In this document: piece by piece, positions 27,770 through 36,705 of the stretch | Layout: each line of letters begins with the position of its first letter | How positions within the stretch are numbered: position 1 is the stretch's first letter | Source: Dictyobacter vulcani | GTDB lineage: Bacteria > Chloroflexota > Ktedonobacteria > Ktedonobacterales > Ktedonobacteraceae | Assembly (NCBI RefSeq): GCF_008974265.1 | Contig: NZ_BKZW01000003.1 | Location: 620,001 to 684,000 of the forward strand | Direction: 5' to 3' | DNA: 64,000 nucleotides | The notes under the pieces: generated by a model | Told to the model about the DNA's origin: nothing | The model's database searches: none | What the model saw: the letters and a program-made list of their open reading frames with translations, nothing else | Program-made: the position numbers and the translations under genes

Positions 27770-30505
27770 TTATAGAGTTGGCGTTTCGTTGATGGTGATG
27801 ATGCCGGTGGAGCCATTGATGGTGACGTGCTGGCCTGTGGTGATGCGTTCTGTGGCTCCTGCGACTCCGACGACGGCTGGAATACCGTACTCGCGCGCAA
27901 CGACGGAGCCATGGGACATTGCACCGCCCATCTCCATGATCAGGCCGCTGGCAGTGAGAAAGAGCGGGGTCCAGCCAGGATCAGTAGAGGGCGCGACCAG
28001 GATTTCTCCAGGTTCCAGATGGGCACCGATTGGATCCAGGATGACGCGTGCCTTTGCGGTTACGTGTCCGCTTGATGCTGGCGTGCCTTGTAATGTGTCA
28101 TCACTGGTGCGGGCGGTTGGAGTTGCCATGGTTGGCTCGGTACCGTCCGAGAGCAAAAAGCGTGGCACGTGTTTACGTTTCTGTTCGTAGGTATAGCTGG
28201 CACGACGTTCCTGTACAAGTGGGCGCAGATCTTTGCCAGACAAGCCAGCGCGTGCCTCAGGAATGGTCACGAAAAAGATATCCTTAGCCTGTGTTAAGCG
28301 TCCAGCCTTAGCCAGTTCCTTTCCCACTGGCCAGAGCAACTTCCGTCCCTGTGTCATAAGCAGGACAAGCAGATATTTCGGCATTTCACGCACGCCAGAC
28401 AACTCACGGATCCGCTTCAAGTAGAAACTGACCAGTTTGCCGCGCAGCCAGCCTTTGCGTCGTGCCCGGCGGATTAACTCAAGCCGCATTGCCTCCGCTT
28501 CCTGTTGGCCACGCTTAAATTGTACATCAGGAGCCAGTTCAGCGTTGGTGAGTTGGAGATAATTGGCGAGTGCGCCCAGAATATGGGTAGGATCCTCAGA
28601 CCAATGTGGAAGTCCTAGATCGATCTCTGCTACACCTCGATGACCATAGTTTTGCAGGAACTCCTCCAGGGCCTGTTGAAATACTGGAGGGAGTATGCCC
28701 TGATGGTATTCTGCTGCTAGCTGTGCCGGAGGAGTGTCACGGACCTTACTGGTCAGCAGGGGATCCTTTTGTAGTTGTTGCGCCAGCTTCCAGAGTGCCA
28801 TATCCATGGTGGTGGTTGGATTATAGGGCAGGCCGCGCAGCAAGACCTGGACTTCATCGGGTGTCGCGAGGCGCTTGAGGAGTCTGGAGGCCAGTACTTG
28901 AGCACCGATTCCGGCAAAGGCGACCGGAAAAACGGTGCGGATCACCCGGATACCATCAGTCAGTAGCAGTTTCTCCACGGCGGTTAGATATTCCTCGGAT
29001 GTGGCGGCGTGAAATGATGTGCTTTGTTGCCGCAACTGCGCTTCTAGTCTGGCAATGCGTTGCCGTGCCGCCGCTGGACGCCAGATGGCACGCGCAGCCA
29101 GCAGGGGGATTTTTGTCTGTATGACTATCTGGAGAAACCTGAGCAGCGCATGTCCACGCGAGTAGCGGCTCGGAGTCAGTCGTTGATCAGTAATCAAGTT
29201 TTGCAAGATTACTGAGCCGCGTGTCTCCATCCCCTTTAAAACCAGGATGATGAGTTTACGACCAAGCGTATTGCGTATAATTGGTGTGACATCGATAAAG
29301 AGGCGTTGACCCATATCAACCAGGACCGGGAGACCCGCCAGGGGATCCTGTGGTGGTTGGCCTAGAATAAAGGTGGCGGCAGTGGCGCTGAACAGGCGGA
29401 AAGCTTGTATACCCATAGGGGTAAACGGTCCATAGACGCCCTGTGCCACACTCAGCGAAAAATACACTCGCAGGTCATCATCCGTGCCTGGCGCATTGGC
29501 GGGCAATGGATACAAGGTTGTAATTGGACGGGTTTGTGTGATCCAGATCTGCTCGGAAGCATCCAGCGCCCACTCGATGTCCTGAGGTAGAGCATAATGA
29601 GCTTCGATTTGTGCCCCTAACTTTGCCAGTTTGCATATTTGCTCATCAGTAAGACAGGGTGTTTCGCTATTTCCGACTCCTTCGATATGTTCAGTACCGC
29701 CGTCCGGACTGGGCTGGATGGCGAAACGTTTATCTCCCAGGTGACGCTCAACGATCTCGCCGAGCAGCGTATTGACGACAAAATGATCGGGATTAACCTG
29801 TCCAGAGACGACCGCCTCGCCCAGACCAGGATTGGCATCGATCACCGCCTGCTGCCGTTTGCCGGTTAATGGATTGGCAGTAAAAAGCACCCCGGCGACC
29901 GAGGACGCGATCTGGCATTGTACGACAACAGATAACTGGACCGTGCTCTGGTCAAGCACCAGACTCTGGCGATAACTAACGGCGCGATCTGTCCACAATG
30001 AGGCCCAGCAGCGTCTGACTGCATCCGGTACCGCTTCAATACCAACGATATTCAAATAGGTATCCTGTTGACCCGCAAAGCTGGCGGATGGGAGATCTTC
30101 AGCAGTGGCTGAAGAGCGTACAGCGACCGGGATTGGTGCTCCATCTCCTAGCGTGTGATAGGCCTCACGAATAGCCTCTGTGATCGCTGCAGGTACATCC
30201 GCAGCTAACAAAAGAGTGCGAGCGGCCGTTGCTAACTCTGCCAGCCTGACACTGTCGCTGTCAGGGGTGTGGGCCAGTTCAGCCAGAATAGTGTCCAGCC
30301 CGGCAGCCCGGGCTACTAATGTATAAGCCATAGTTGTCACGCAAAATCCTGGCGGGACCGCGAAGCCAGCGCGGGTCAATTCACCCAGGTTGGCTCCTTT
30401 GCCACCTACCAGAGGGAGTGAAGCATGATCAAGGGCGGAAAAAGGTAGGATGAATGCCTCGCTTTGCCGCTGAGAATGAGTATTGACCTGTTGTTGATCT
30501 TGCAT
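27770..30505 (-). CDS. rph: rifampicin-phosphotransferase-like / PEP-synthase-family enzyme
   Basis: A 911-residue three-part enzyme. Residues 15-330 form the ATP-grasp PPDK N-terminal domain (LVGGKGANLGELTRAGF, RSSATAEDLPSASFAGQQ, CWASLWTDRAVSYR). The middle 330-780 is a helical domain lacking the PEP-synthase TIM barrel. Residues 790-911 form the swivelling phosphohistidine domain with GGAMSHGSVVAREYG and its catalytic His at 865. Length and order match rifampicin phosphotransferase (ATP, rifamycin and His domains), which inactivates rifamycins. Such enzymes also exist with other substrates, so resistance is inferred. It is the second gene of an operon 18 bases after marR. Confidence 0.8.
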   Translation of the reverse strand: MQDQQQVNTHSQRQSEAFILPFSALDHASLPLVGGKGANLGELTRAGFAVPPGFCVTTMAYTLVARAAGLDTILAELAHTPDSDSVRLAELATAARTLLLAADVPAAITEAIREAYHTLGDGAPIPVAVRSSATAEDLPSASFAGQQDTYLNIVGIEAVPDAVRRCWASLWTDRAVSYRQSLVLDQSTVQLSVVVQCQIASSVAGVLFTANPLTGKRQQAVIDANPGLGEAVVSGQVNPDHFVVNTLLGEIVERHLGDKRFAIQPSPDGGTEHIEGVGNSETPCLTDEQICKLAKLGAQIEAHYALPQDIEWALDASEQIWITQTRPITTLYPLPANAPGTDDDLRVYFSLSVAQGVYGPFTPMGIQAFRLFSATAATFILGQPPQDPLAGLPVLVDMGQRLFIDVTPIIRNTLGRKLIILVLKGMETRGSVILQNLITDQRLTPSRYSRGHALLRFLQIVIQTKIPLLAARAIWRPAAARQRIARLEAQLRQQSTSFHAATSEEYLTAVEKLLLTDGIRVIRTVFPVAFAGIGAQVLASRLLKRLATPDEVQVLLRGLPYNPTTTMDMALWKLAQQLQKDPLLTSKVRDTPPAQLAAEYHQGILPPVFQQALEEFLQNYGHRGVAEIDLGLPHWSEDPTHILGALANYLQLTNAELAPDVQFKRGQQEAEAMRLELIRRARRKGWLRGKLVSFYLKRIRELSGVREMPKYLLVLLMTQGRKLLWPVGKELAKAGRLTQAKDIFFVTIPEARAGLSGKDLRPLVQERRASYTYEQKRKHVPRFLLSDGTEPTMATPTARTSDDTLQGTPASSGHVTAKARVILDPIGAHLEPGEILVAPSTDPGWTPLFLTASGLIMEMGGAMSHGSVVAREYGIPAVVGVAGATERITTGQHVTINGSTGIITINETPTL

Positions 30506-30523
30506 AATACACCTGCTGTTTTA

Positions 30524-30988
30524 TCAATCGTGATGTTCATCAGATTGTTTCATTTGACTTGCTTTGGCTAGTAGTGCCATTGCATGCGCGACCTCGGCCT
30601 GTTCCTGTGGCGAAAGCTGTTCGATCAACGTCCATTGTCTTTCTGAGCGCTTGTGTTCGATTTGGTCGATCAAACCACGGCCAGCGGACGTAACCTTCAG
30701 ACGTTTCGCACGCCGATCGTTTTCATCCTCATATCTATCCACCAGGCCCCGTTCGACCAGTTGATCCAGTAAACGGCTCGTAGCGGAGACCGAGCGCCGT
30801 AAGAGTTCGGCCAGCCGTTTGACCGTCAACTCGCCCTCTTCTTCCAGGAGTAGCAGTGTTGCCATCTGTGGCAGGGTAAAATCAAAGTCTCCAAACGAGT
30901 TTAAGACATTGAACAGGAAATCCCGCATGGTTCCGCGCCGGAACTGGCTCATACTGTGAATAAATAGCTGGCGATCTCCGTTACTGAT
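30524..30988 (-). CDS. MarR-family repressor
   Basis: A winged-helix MarR regulator of about 155 residues. Recognition region: LTVKRLAELLRRSVSATSRL and LDQLVERGLVDRYEDENDRRAKRL, where the wing DENDRRAK is diagnostic. The start is unclear. A GTG at 31051 lies upstream of the predicted transcript start and is excluded. The ideal GGAGG at 30997-31001 is 8 bases before an ATC at 30988, giving ISNGDRQLF; the first ATG is at 30952 without a good ribosome binding site. An ATC start is unusual. The gene is followed by rph and its own promoter is covered by a nested palindrome, so it probably represses both genes. Confidence 0.85.
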   Translation of the reverse strand: MSNGDRQLFIHSMSQFRRGTMRDFLFNVLNSFGDFDFTLPQMATLLLLEEEGELTVKRLAELLRRSVSATSRLLDQLVERGLVDRYEDENDRRAKRLKVTSAGRGLIDQIEHKRSERQWTLIEQLSPQEQAEVAHAMALLAKASQMKQSDEHHD

Positions 30989-31002
30989 AGTTGTATCCTC
31001 CG

Positions 31003-31067
31003 AATAGTTGCATAGACAATATAATTGCAATATTGCAATTATATTGTGCACGCAACTATTTTGTCAA
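31003..31067 (-). promoter_or_regulatory. marR-rph promoter inside a nested palindrome
   Basis: On the minus strand, TTGACA (31067-31062) and TATAAT (31043-31038) are 18 bases apart, both perfect consensus. A perfect 32-base palindrome (31016-31047) covers the -10 box and the expected start point. Outer arms 31003-31011 and 31052-31060 are also a perfect inverted pair on the same centre (31031/31032). Two nested repressor sites, or one extended site, are the natural reading for MarR autoregulation. Confidence 0.78.
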
Positions 31068-31184
31068 TGTTTTACAAGAGTTGATTGAGTTTGGATGCTA
31101 TTATGGAGGGTACCGTAACAGCGTTTTTGTAGCTGTTAAAATCATTACATTTAAATAGCGTTTATCAAGAAAGGTAATGTATGA

Positions 31185-31700
31185 ATGGCTTTACTAACAC
31201 TACCCTCAGAAAATTACAGAGATAGTTACCTTGAGGCTCTTGGCGAATTGCAAGCCGAGGGTCGACAGCAGAATATTTCCCGGGAACAGATAGCTACCCA
31301 TTTCTCTAGTTTTGTGCAACGCTTGCATGATCAGGCAGACATTGCCAGGATCGAGCCGGGACAAATTCCCTTTTCAGAATTCTGGCTGGTTGATGGAAAT
31401 GACTATCTTGGCACGTTTATTTTACGCCATAAATTAGATGAGTTCCTGTTGCAAAAAGGCGGGCATATTGGATATGTCATTCGCCCATCGCGCAGAAAGC
31501 AAGGCAATGGAAAGCTTATCCTCAACTATGGGTTAGAAAAGGCGAAAGCTCGTGGTCTGGAGCGTGTACTTTTGACTTGCGATGAGGAAAATAGGAGCTC
31601 CAGGGCCATTATTGAAGTTAATGGAGGTGTATTGGAGAATATTATTCAGATCGAGAGATGGCCTGTGCCGATATGTCGCTACTGGATTCAATTGGTATGA
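31185..31700 (+). CDS. GNAT acetyltransferase
   Basis: A 171-residue protein of the predicted-acetyltransferase GNAT type. Seen: FSEFWLVDGNDYLGTFILRH, GGHIGYVIRPSRRKQGNGKL (CoA loop RRKQGNGK) and LERVLLTCDEENRSSRAIIE with the NxxSxxxIExNGG end that is typical of this subgroup. Its start lies about 120 bases from the divergent marR promoter, so both share the region 31061-31184. If MarR also controlled it, it would belong to the same resistance-type response; that is a guess. Confidence 0.85.
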   Translation: MALLTLPSENYRDSYLEALGELQAEGRQQNISREQIATHFSSFVQRLHDQADIARIEPGQIPFSEFWLVDGNDYLGTFILRHKLDEFLLQKGGHIGYVIRPSRRKQGNGKLILNYGLEKAKARGLERVLLTCDEENRSSRAIIEVNGGVLENIIQIERWPVPICRYWIQLV

Positions 31701-31716
31701 ACGGAATAGATAACTG

Positions 31717-31745
31717 TGGAGCAGCGGTAATGACCCGCTGCTCCA
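31717..31745. terminator. bidirectional hairpin between convergent genes
   Basis: Perfect 11-bp stem (31717-31727 with 31735-31745), 7-base loop, between the GNAT gene and the convergent sugar operon; AAAA follows on the plus strand. Confidence 0.65.
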
Positions 31746-31751
31746 GAAAAT

Positions 31752-32591
31752 TTAAGCGTAAGACCAGTCCATGTCGCGGAGCAGGGTCTGGAGGGCCTGC
31801 GAGGCACGGCGGAACAGGTCGGGGCCGCTGAAGCCTTGATATTGACCAGCGGCGGCCAGATGGGGTTCGAGGGCAATGTAGCCGTTGTAGCCATCGCTGC
31901 GCAGGCGTTGCAGGATGGCAGGCCAGTTAGATTCGCCTTCGCCGGCGACGGCCATAGAACTGTCGGCGCGTACATCTTTGACATGGACGTATTCAAGCCA
32001 GGGCTTCGTTGCTTCGTAGGCGTCGGGATAGGGTCGCTGGTCGCATTGCAGGTAGTTTGCAGGATCCAGTACCGAGCGGAAGTGCACGTCGTTGATGTTT
32101 TTGAGCAGGTCCACATTGCGGGCGATTGTGTCGCCATAGATGTCCTTCTCATTTTCGTGGATCAACTGGACATCCGCCTCCCGGGCACGACGTGTCATCT
32201 CTCGCAGATTGCTGATGACCTGCTCGCGATAACTGGCAGGATCGCTGGTTCCGGACCCGGCTTTAGTGGGTGGATAGAACGAGAAGATGCGGATATAGCG
32301 CGTATCCAGGGCTCTGGCCACCGTAATGGAGCGGTCGAAGCGCGCCAGATGCTCCTCGAAAGAGCTATCGATGGGCACTTTACCAATGGGTGAACCGATG
32401 GCGGCCACGACGATTCCGGCATCTGTCAGGGTGCGCTTGATAGTCTGGACCTGTTGATCAGAGAGATCCAACACGTTGATCTTATCAACCGAACGCAGAT
32501 CGATAGCGTGGATATTCTCGCTTTGCAGGACCGCGATCTGTTCATGCAGATCGGGTGAGATTTCGTCGGCGAATGCTGAGAGACGGATCAT
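31752..32591 (-). CDS. sugar phosphate isomerase/epimerase, TIM barrel
   Basis: A 279-residue xylose-isomerase-like TIM barrel. Typical parts: MIRLSAFADEIS at the start, SENIHAIDLRSVD, IHENEKDIYGDT with a metal-binding Glu, SVLDPANYLQ with an Asp ligand, YVHVKDVRAD with His, and the closing Glu in GYIALEPH. Such proteins epimerise or isomerise keto-sugars, inositol derivatives or 3-keto-glycosides. It is the last gene of a four-gene minus-strand operon and overlaps the preceding dehydrogenase by four bases. The pair is a common arrangement in sugar oxidation pathways. Confidence 0.87.
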   Translation of the reverse strand: MIRLSAFADEISPDLHEQIAVLQSENIHAIDLRSVDKINVLDLSDQQVQTIKRTLTDAGIVVAAIGSPIGKVPIDSSFEEHLARFDRSITVARALDTRYIRIFSFYPPTKAGSGTSDPASYREQVISNLREMTRRAREADVQLIHENEKDIYGDTIARNVDLLKNINDVHFRSVLDPANYLQCDQRPYPDAYEATKPWLEYVHVKDVRADSSMAVAGEGESNWPAILQRLRSDGYNGYIALEPHLAAAGQYQGFSGPDLFRRASQALQTLLRDMDWSYA

Positions 32592-33646
32592 GAAAGTTTT
32601 ACCTCCCTGCCAGTGCGGGCAGATTCATAGATGCCAAGGATAATTTCGACTGGATGGCGGGCGGCCTGTCCATCTACCAGTGGGGTGCCGTTCTGCTGGA
32701 TGGCCCGAATCATATCTTCGATCTGAGCGGCGTGTGTGGTTGCCTGCAGAGCGGCTGGATCGCTGGCGGTGGCGGCCTTTTCAGCTTTTGGTGTTTCAGA
32801 CTTTTTGACTCCGCCACCATAAGGGCCTACCTCTTCAGAGTCCTGACTGGCCAGGTGTAAATAACCAAGGCGATCATCTTCGATGACGGCCGAGCCCTTG
32901 TCACCGCAGACCTCAATGCGCGTGGTCACGCCGGGATAAGCGCCGGTGGTAGCCGCGATAGTACCCAGAGCGCCATTGGCGAAGCGCAGGACCGCCACGG
33001 CTACATCCTCGGTCTCCATCGTATGTACCAGTGTATCGGTATAGGCATGAATGCTCTTGACTGGTCCCATCAACCATTGCAGAATATCAATCGAGTGGAT
33101 CGACTGATTCATCAGGATGCCACCGCCATCCAATTCCCTGGTGCCACGCCAGGCTCCACTATCATAATATTTTTGTGAACGCCACCAGGGAATGACCGCG
33201 TTGCCCAGCACCAGGCGGCCCAGCGCTTTTTCCTTAATCAATTGATGAACCTGTTGCGAGGCCTCATCAAAGCGGTGTTGGCTGATCACAGCCAGTTTCT
33301 TGCCCGTCTCCTGCTGTACACGCAGGATCTCTTCGATGCGATCGTGACGGATCTCCATCGGCTTTTCAATAATCACGTTGCTACCAGCACGCATAATCTG
33401 GCAGGCATGCTCACCATGCATTCCGCTGGGCGTACAGACATCAACCACATCCAGTTCCTCAGCCGCCAGCATCTCTTGTAAACTGGTATAGGATTTGACG
33501 TGAAATTTATCGGCCAGTTTCTGCGCTTTTTCCAGTACGACATCGGCTACCGCTACCAGTTCAGCCTTTTCAAGACTTTGAATGGCTTCCGCATGGGTGG
33601 GTCCGATCACGCCGCAGCCTACGATGCCAAAGCGTAGTTTCTCCAT
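32588..33646 (-). CDS. Gfo/Idh/MocA family oxidoreductase
   Basis: A 352-residue NAD(P)-dependent dehydrogenase. It opens FGIVGCGVIGPTHAEAI, has EKPMEIR near residue 93, and MNQSIHSIDILQWLMG with the catalytic His/Asp region near 180. It resembles dehydrogenases acting on C3 of glucosides or on inositol. Its stop and the next start overlap by four bases, so it is co-translated with the epimerase. The start follows AGGAGA. Third gene of the operon beginning at 36296. Confidence 0.88.
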   Translation of the reverse strand: MEKLRFGIVGCGVIGPTHAEAIQSLEKAELVAVADVVLEKAQKLADKFHVKSYTSLQEMLAAEELDVVDVCTPSGMHGEHACQIMRAGSNVIIEKPMEIRHDRIEEILRVQQETGKKLAVISQHRFDEASQQVHQLIKEKALGRLVLGNAVIPWWRSQKYYDSGAWRGTRELDGGGILMNQSIHSIDILQWLMGPVKSIHAYTDTLVHTMETEDVAVAVLRFANGALGTIAATTGAYPGVTTRIEVCGDKGSAVIEDDRLGYLHLASQDSEEVGPYGGGVKKSETPKAEKAATASDPAALQATTHAAQIEDMIRAIQQNGTPLVDGQAARHPVEIILGIYESARTGREVKLS

Positions 33647-33692
33647 GATATATATCTCTCCTTGATCAATGTTGGATTATAAGCAGATAGAA

Positions 33693-35474
33693 TTATAAAG
33701 AGTCCAGATAGTACACCAGACGCTCGTTGGCCTGGGCGATTGGGCCATCAATTACCAGCAAGAAGCAGGCCCGGCCCTGTCCGATCATCGCCTGCCAGGT
33801 ACTGACTGCCTGGGCACGCAGGAAATTATCGCTATACGTACCAGCCAGGATGGGTTCGTGTTCACGGAACAGGATACGCAGGCTGACCAGATCTGGTGGA
33901 CCATCCATCTCGCTCTGCTCGGTTGAATGATAATCAGCAGGAGCCTCACGTAGTTTGAGTGGGACGCCCAGGCGCTCGTTCGCCAGTGGATAGAGTCGTT
34001 GCGCCACCGCTGCCTTTAGTTCCTGGGGAGCTTCGCCATTAATAGTGAAATCCAGATACGCAGGCTGCCGCCTCCGTAGCGTACTCGTCACCGCCGATAC
34101 GATATTCTCCTGTTGTGAAACCTCCGCAGGCGCATAGAGCGTCAGACCCTCAGCTGTAAACGTTGCTGACCAATCCTGAAGCACTTGCAAAGGATCTGGC
34201 AGGTCGCGTAACTTACGAGCACCGGCTTTATAGTTCTCGACCGCAGGCTGGCCTGAAAAGGTAATATCATGGAGATAGCCATAGAGTGCCATCGTCAGTT
34301 GCCAGCCCAGGAAGCAGGTTGTCAATGCCGTTAACCGCTCGACTGGATCACTGGCTGCCAGATAGGGTTGATATAATGTAAAGAATGGTAGATCGTGGGT
34401 AGCCTCGGTGATCATGTCAGTCGAGAGGTGAACACGTAGCAGCCCCTGCGTACTGAAATCGGGGGCCTGCGGATTCAAATCCTGATCCCGGAAAATCACT
34501 ACACCCTTGTTATCTTTGCCCAGACTCTCCTCCATCAACTGCTCAATCCAGATTATCAGTGAGTTCCAGTGCTCCGGAGCATCAAAGAGCAGGCGACAGG
34601 TAGCGGCGTTACTGGCTGTAGAGAGCGCGGCGGCCAGTTGGACAAACGGATGTTGCGCAGGCTGACTCGCGGCCAGTTCCAGATTGTAGGCTTGCCAGGC
34701 CTGACTCAAGACATGGCGCAACTGGCCAGGATGATTGGAGTGCCGCGTAAGATAGAGGGCAGCCGGTAGCAGAAAGACGCGAGTTGCCGGAGCACTCATG
34801 CGGCCACCAGTGCCACTCCCACCATCCAGCTGGAGCGGTCGGCTGGGAGCATGCTGCTCACGGGCAAAACGATCCAGATAGGAATCGGGCAGCGTCATGA
34901 CCAGCAAATGTTCCGCGGGTGAGAGGCCTGCTTGCTCTAACAATTGAGTAAACCAGGCCAGATGGGTGATCGGCTCCTCAGAGGTCATCCCCATTGCCAC
35001 CCCGACCATCATCGTATCCTGCAATAGATGCTGGAGTTGCTCAGGAGCAAAGGTGTTTCCATCACCAAACTCCAGACCTTTCGCCTCGGCGAGCTGGCGT
35101 ACAATCGCGTTCAGGGCTGCTGGATCAGTACTATCCAGGGGATAAATGTTGATGCCGGCATCGGGTGTTGCTGTGCAGAAACCAAGTTGTTTCAGGACAC
35201 GCACCGTAATAATCGAGCCACCCATACCAGCCCAGATAATATGGCGGATACCCTGTTGCCATAACGCCTGCGCCTCGTCCTCGACCGTTTCCAGTCCAGT
35301 GGGATCCGCTAGCAAGCGCGCGACTCCCTCGACCCAATCCAGCTTCAGTGTGCCATTTTCGCTCCCGAGTTCCGCCATCTTGCCCGCGCTACGGCGCAAG
35401 AAGCCAGCTGCATCCTCTGCAACTAGCTGCTCAAGCGCCGCCGAATGGTGTATCGTCGTCTGCCCATCTGTCAT
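33693..35474 (-). CDS. SIS-domain glucose-6-phosphate-isomerase-like protein
   Basis: A 593-residue protein with a double SIS fold related to phosphoglucose isomerases, especially the isomerase half of bacterial transaldolase-isomerase fusions. Seen: RHIIWAGMGGSIITVRVLK with the phosphosugar GGS loop, and later DHP-like LRVHLSTDMIT, LTTCFLGWQLTMALYGYLHDITFSGQPAVENYK. The canonical PGI signatures found in the gene at 45849-47479 are absent. Possibly it isomerises a different hexose phosphate produced by this pathway. It is the second gene of the operon; gaps to its neighbours are 21 and 46 bases. Confidence 0.72.
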   Translation of the reverse strand: MTDGQTTIHHSAALEQLVAEDAAGFLRRSAGKMAELGSENGTLKLDWVEGVARLLADPTGLETVEDEAQALWQQGIRHIIWAGMGGSIITVRVLKQLGFCTATPDAGINIYPLDSTDPAALNAIVRQLAEAKGLEFGDGNTFAPEQLQHLLQDTMMVGVAMGMTSEEPITHLAWFTQLLEQAGLSPAEHLLVMTLPDSYLDRFAREQHAPSRPLQLDGGSGTGGRMSAPATRVFLLPAALYLTRHSNHPGQLRHVLSQAWQAYNLELAASQPAQHPFVQLAAALSTASNAATCRLLFDAPEHWNSLIIWIEQLMEESLGKDNKGVVIFRDQDLNPQAPDFSTQGLLRVHLSTDMITEATHDLPFFTLYQPYLAASDPVERLTALTTCFLGWQLTMALYGYLHDITFSGQPAVENYKAGARKLRDLPDPLQVLQDWSATFTAEGLTLYAPAEVSQQENIVSAVTSTLRRRQPAYLDFTINGEAPQELKAAVAQRLYPLANERLGVPLKLREAPADYHSTEQSEMDGPPDLVSLRILFREHEPILAGTYSDNFLRAQAVSTWQAMIGQGRACFLLVIDGPIAQANERLVYYLDSL

Positions 35475-35495
35475 CGCAAAAACCTCTTCTTGTTT

Positions 35496-36296
35496 TTATA
35501 CTGCCTGTTTACTACTCTCAGTCCACTGAGTACGTAGTGTAGCCAGGGCTGGACCAGCCTCGGCAGCCAGGTATTTCCAGTTGCACTCGATCGAGATGCG
35601 CTGATCATAGCCAGCCTGATGTAAGGCAGCCAGATAGGCGCGAAAATCCTCACCAAAGCGACCAGGGGCCGCGCGTTCCTGCTTCTCGGCCACATGGACA
35701 TGTGCCAGTAGCGAGCCATAGGGGAGGATCGACTGCGGTTCCTCACCATTGCAAGCCATATGATAGAGGTCTGCTAACAGGCGTGCCCCGGACTGTTCAA
35801 TGCCTGAGACCATCGCTCCACCCTCAGCGACCGTATTAAAGACGTTGGATTCCTCATAGCGCAATGGCTCAAGTACAATCTGAACCCCATGTTGACGTGC
35901 CTGGTTACTCCAACTGGCCAGATGATCTGCCAGCTGCCTGGTCGCAGCAGCCTTATCTATATCAGCAGGACAGGCTCGAGCCGGCCCACTACCAAAGACA
36001 AAGATACGGATCCCAGCCTGTTCCGCCCGCTGCAATGCGGTGCGCATATATTTTTCCAGCCGAGCTCTATCCACTTGCTGGCTCGGAGATTCTACCAGCG
36101 TCAGCTGTGAAGGAAGCAACGAATTTGCCGCCTCAATCGGAAAGGCAAACTGGCGCGCCGAGCGCAATTGTTCCTCAAACTCTTGCTGTGAACGCTCAGG
36201 TATCAGAAAACGCTGAACGCTTTCCTCTAGATAGTCATAGGAATGATTACGGAGCTGTGGAATATGCTGAAAAGATGTGCAGATACCAAACTTCAT
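35496..36296 (-). CDS. sugar phosphate isomerase/epimerase, TIM barrel
   Basis: A 266-residue xylose-isomerase-like barrel, different from the one at 31752. Seen: MKFGICTSF start, IFVFGSGPARACP (a loop typical of this subgroup), IVLEPLRYEESNVFN with a metal-ligand Glu, LLADLYHMACNGE with Asp and His ligands, and ISIECNWK at the end. ATG 36296 follows AGAGGAAA; an upstream in-frame ATG has no ribosome binding site. It is the first gene of the minus-strand operon and is divergent from the AraC regulator. Confidence 0.85.
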   Translation of the reverse strand: MKFGICTSFQHIPQLRNHSYDYLEESVQRFLIPERSQQEFEEQLRSARQFAFPIEAANSLLPSQLTLVESPSQQVDRARLEKYMRTALQRAEQAGIRIFVFGSGPARACPADIDKAAATRQLADHLASWSNQARQHGVQIVLEPLRYEESNVFNTVAEGGAMVSGIEQSGARLLADLYHMACNGEEPQSILPYGSLLAHVHVAEKQERAAPGRFGEDFRAYLAALHQAGYDQRISIECNWKYLAAEAGPALATLRTQWTESSKQAV

Positions 36297-36705
36297 TGTC
36301 GTTTCCTCTTTATCTACTAACAACGAACGCGTTACAAAACGCCCAGACGTTCGCTCCTGTTATATAGAAAGTTTGTCAAAGTGTCCATTCACCCTGCGCC
36401 ATAAAAATAGCATATCACACATAATTGTTTGCTAGTTGGCAAAGTTAATGATCACCAGTTGGGCGACGCCTTACTTTCTGTAATCGGCAGCTCTCCTATA
36501 TCCAGGCATCGTTTGTCGTCAGTCGGGCAAGGATAGTGCTGGCAGATGGCCTGGGTAGCGCGTTTATAGCTACTCTTAGCTGGAGCATAAAGTACGTTGC
36601 TGGAACTGAATATGTGTTATATATACATAAGTATATGTATTATTTGTCTCTATTTTTCAGCACAGTAATCGTTTACTTTTTTGGGGATATGATCAGGAGG
36701 ATGCA
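36297..36705. other. divergent control region of the sugar operon and araC-type gene
   Basis: About 400 bases between divergently transcribed genes. A short imperfect palindrome (ATACATA/TATGTAT around 36621-36640) is the only candidate operator. No promoter could be assigned with confidence. Confidence 0.4.

Noticed and set aside
27770..30505. Plain PEP synthase
   Set aside because: The PEP-binding TIM barrel that should follow the phosphohistidine domain is absent and that domain is at the C-terminus.
36621..36640. ATACATA/TATGTAT palindrome as the AraC operator
   Set aside because: AT-rich and short; AraC proteins usually bind direct repeats, and no promoter could be placed.
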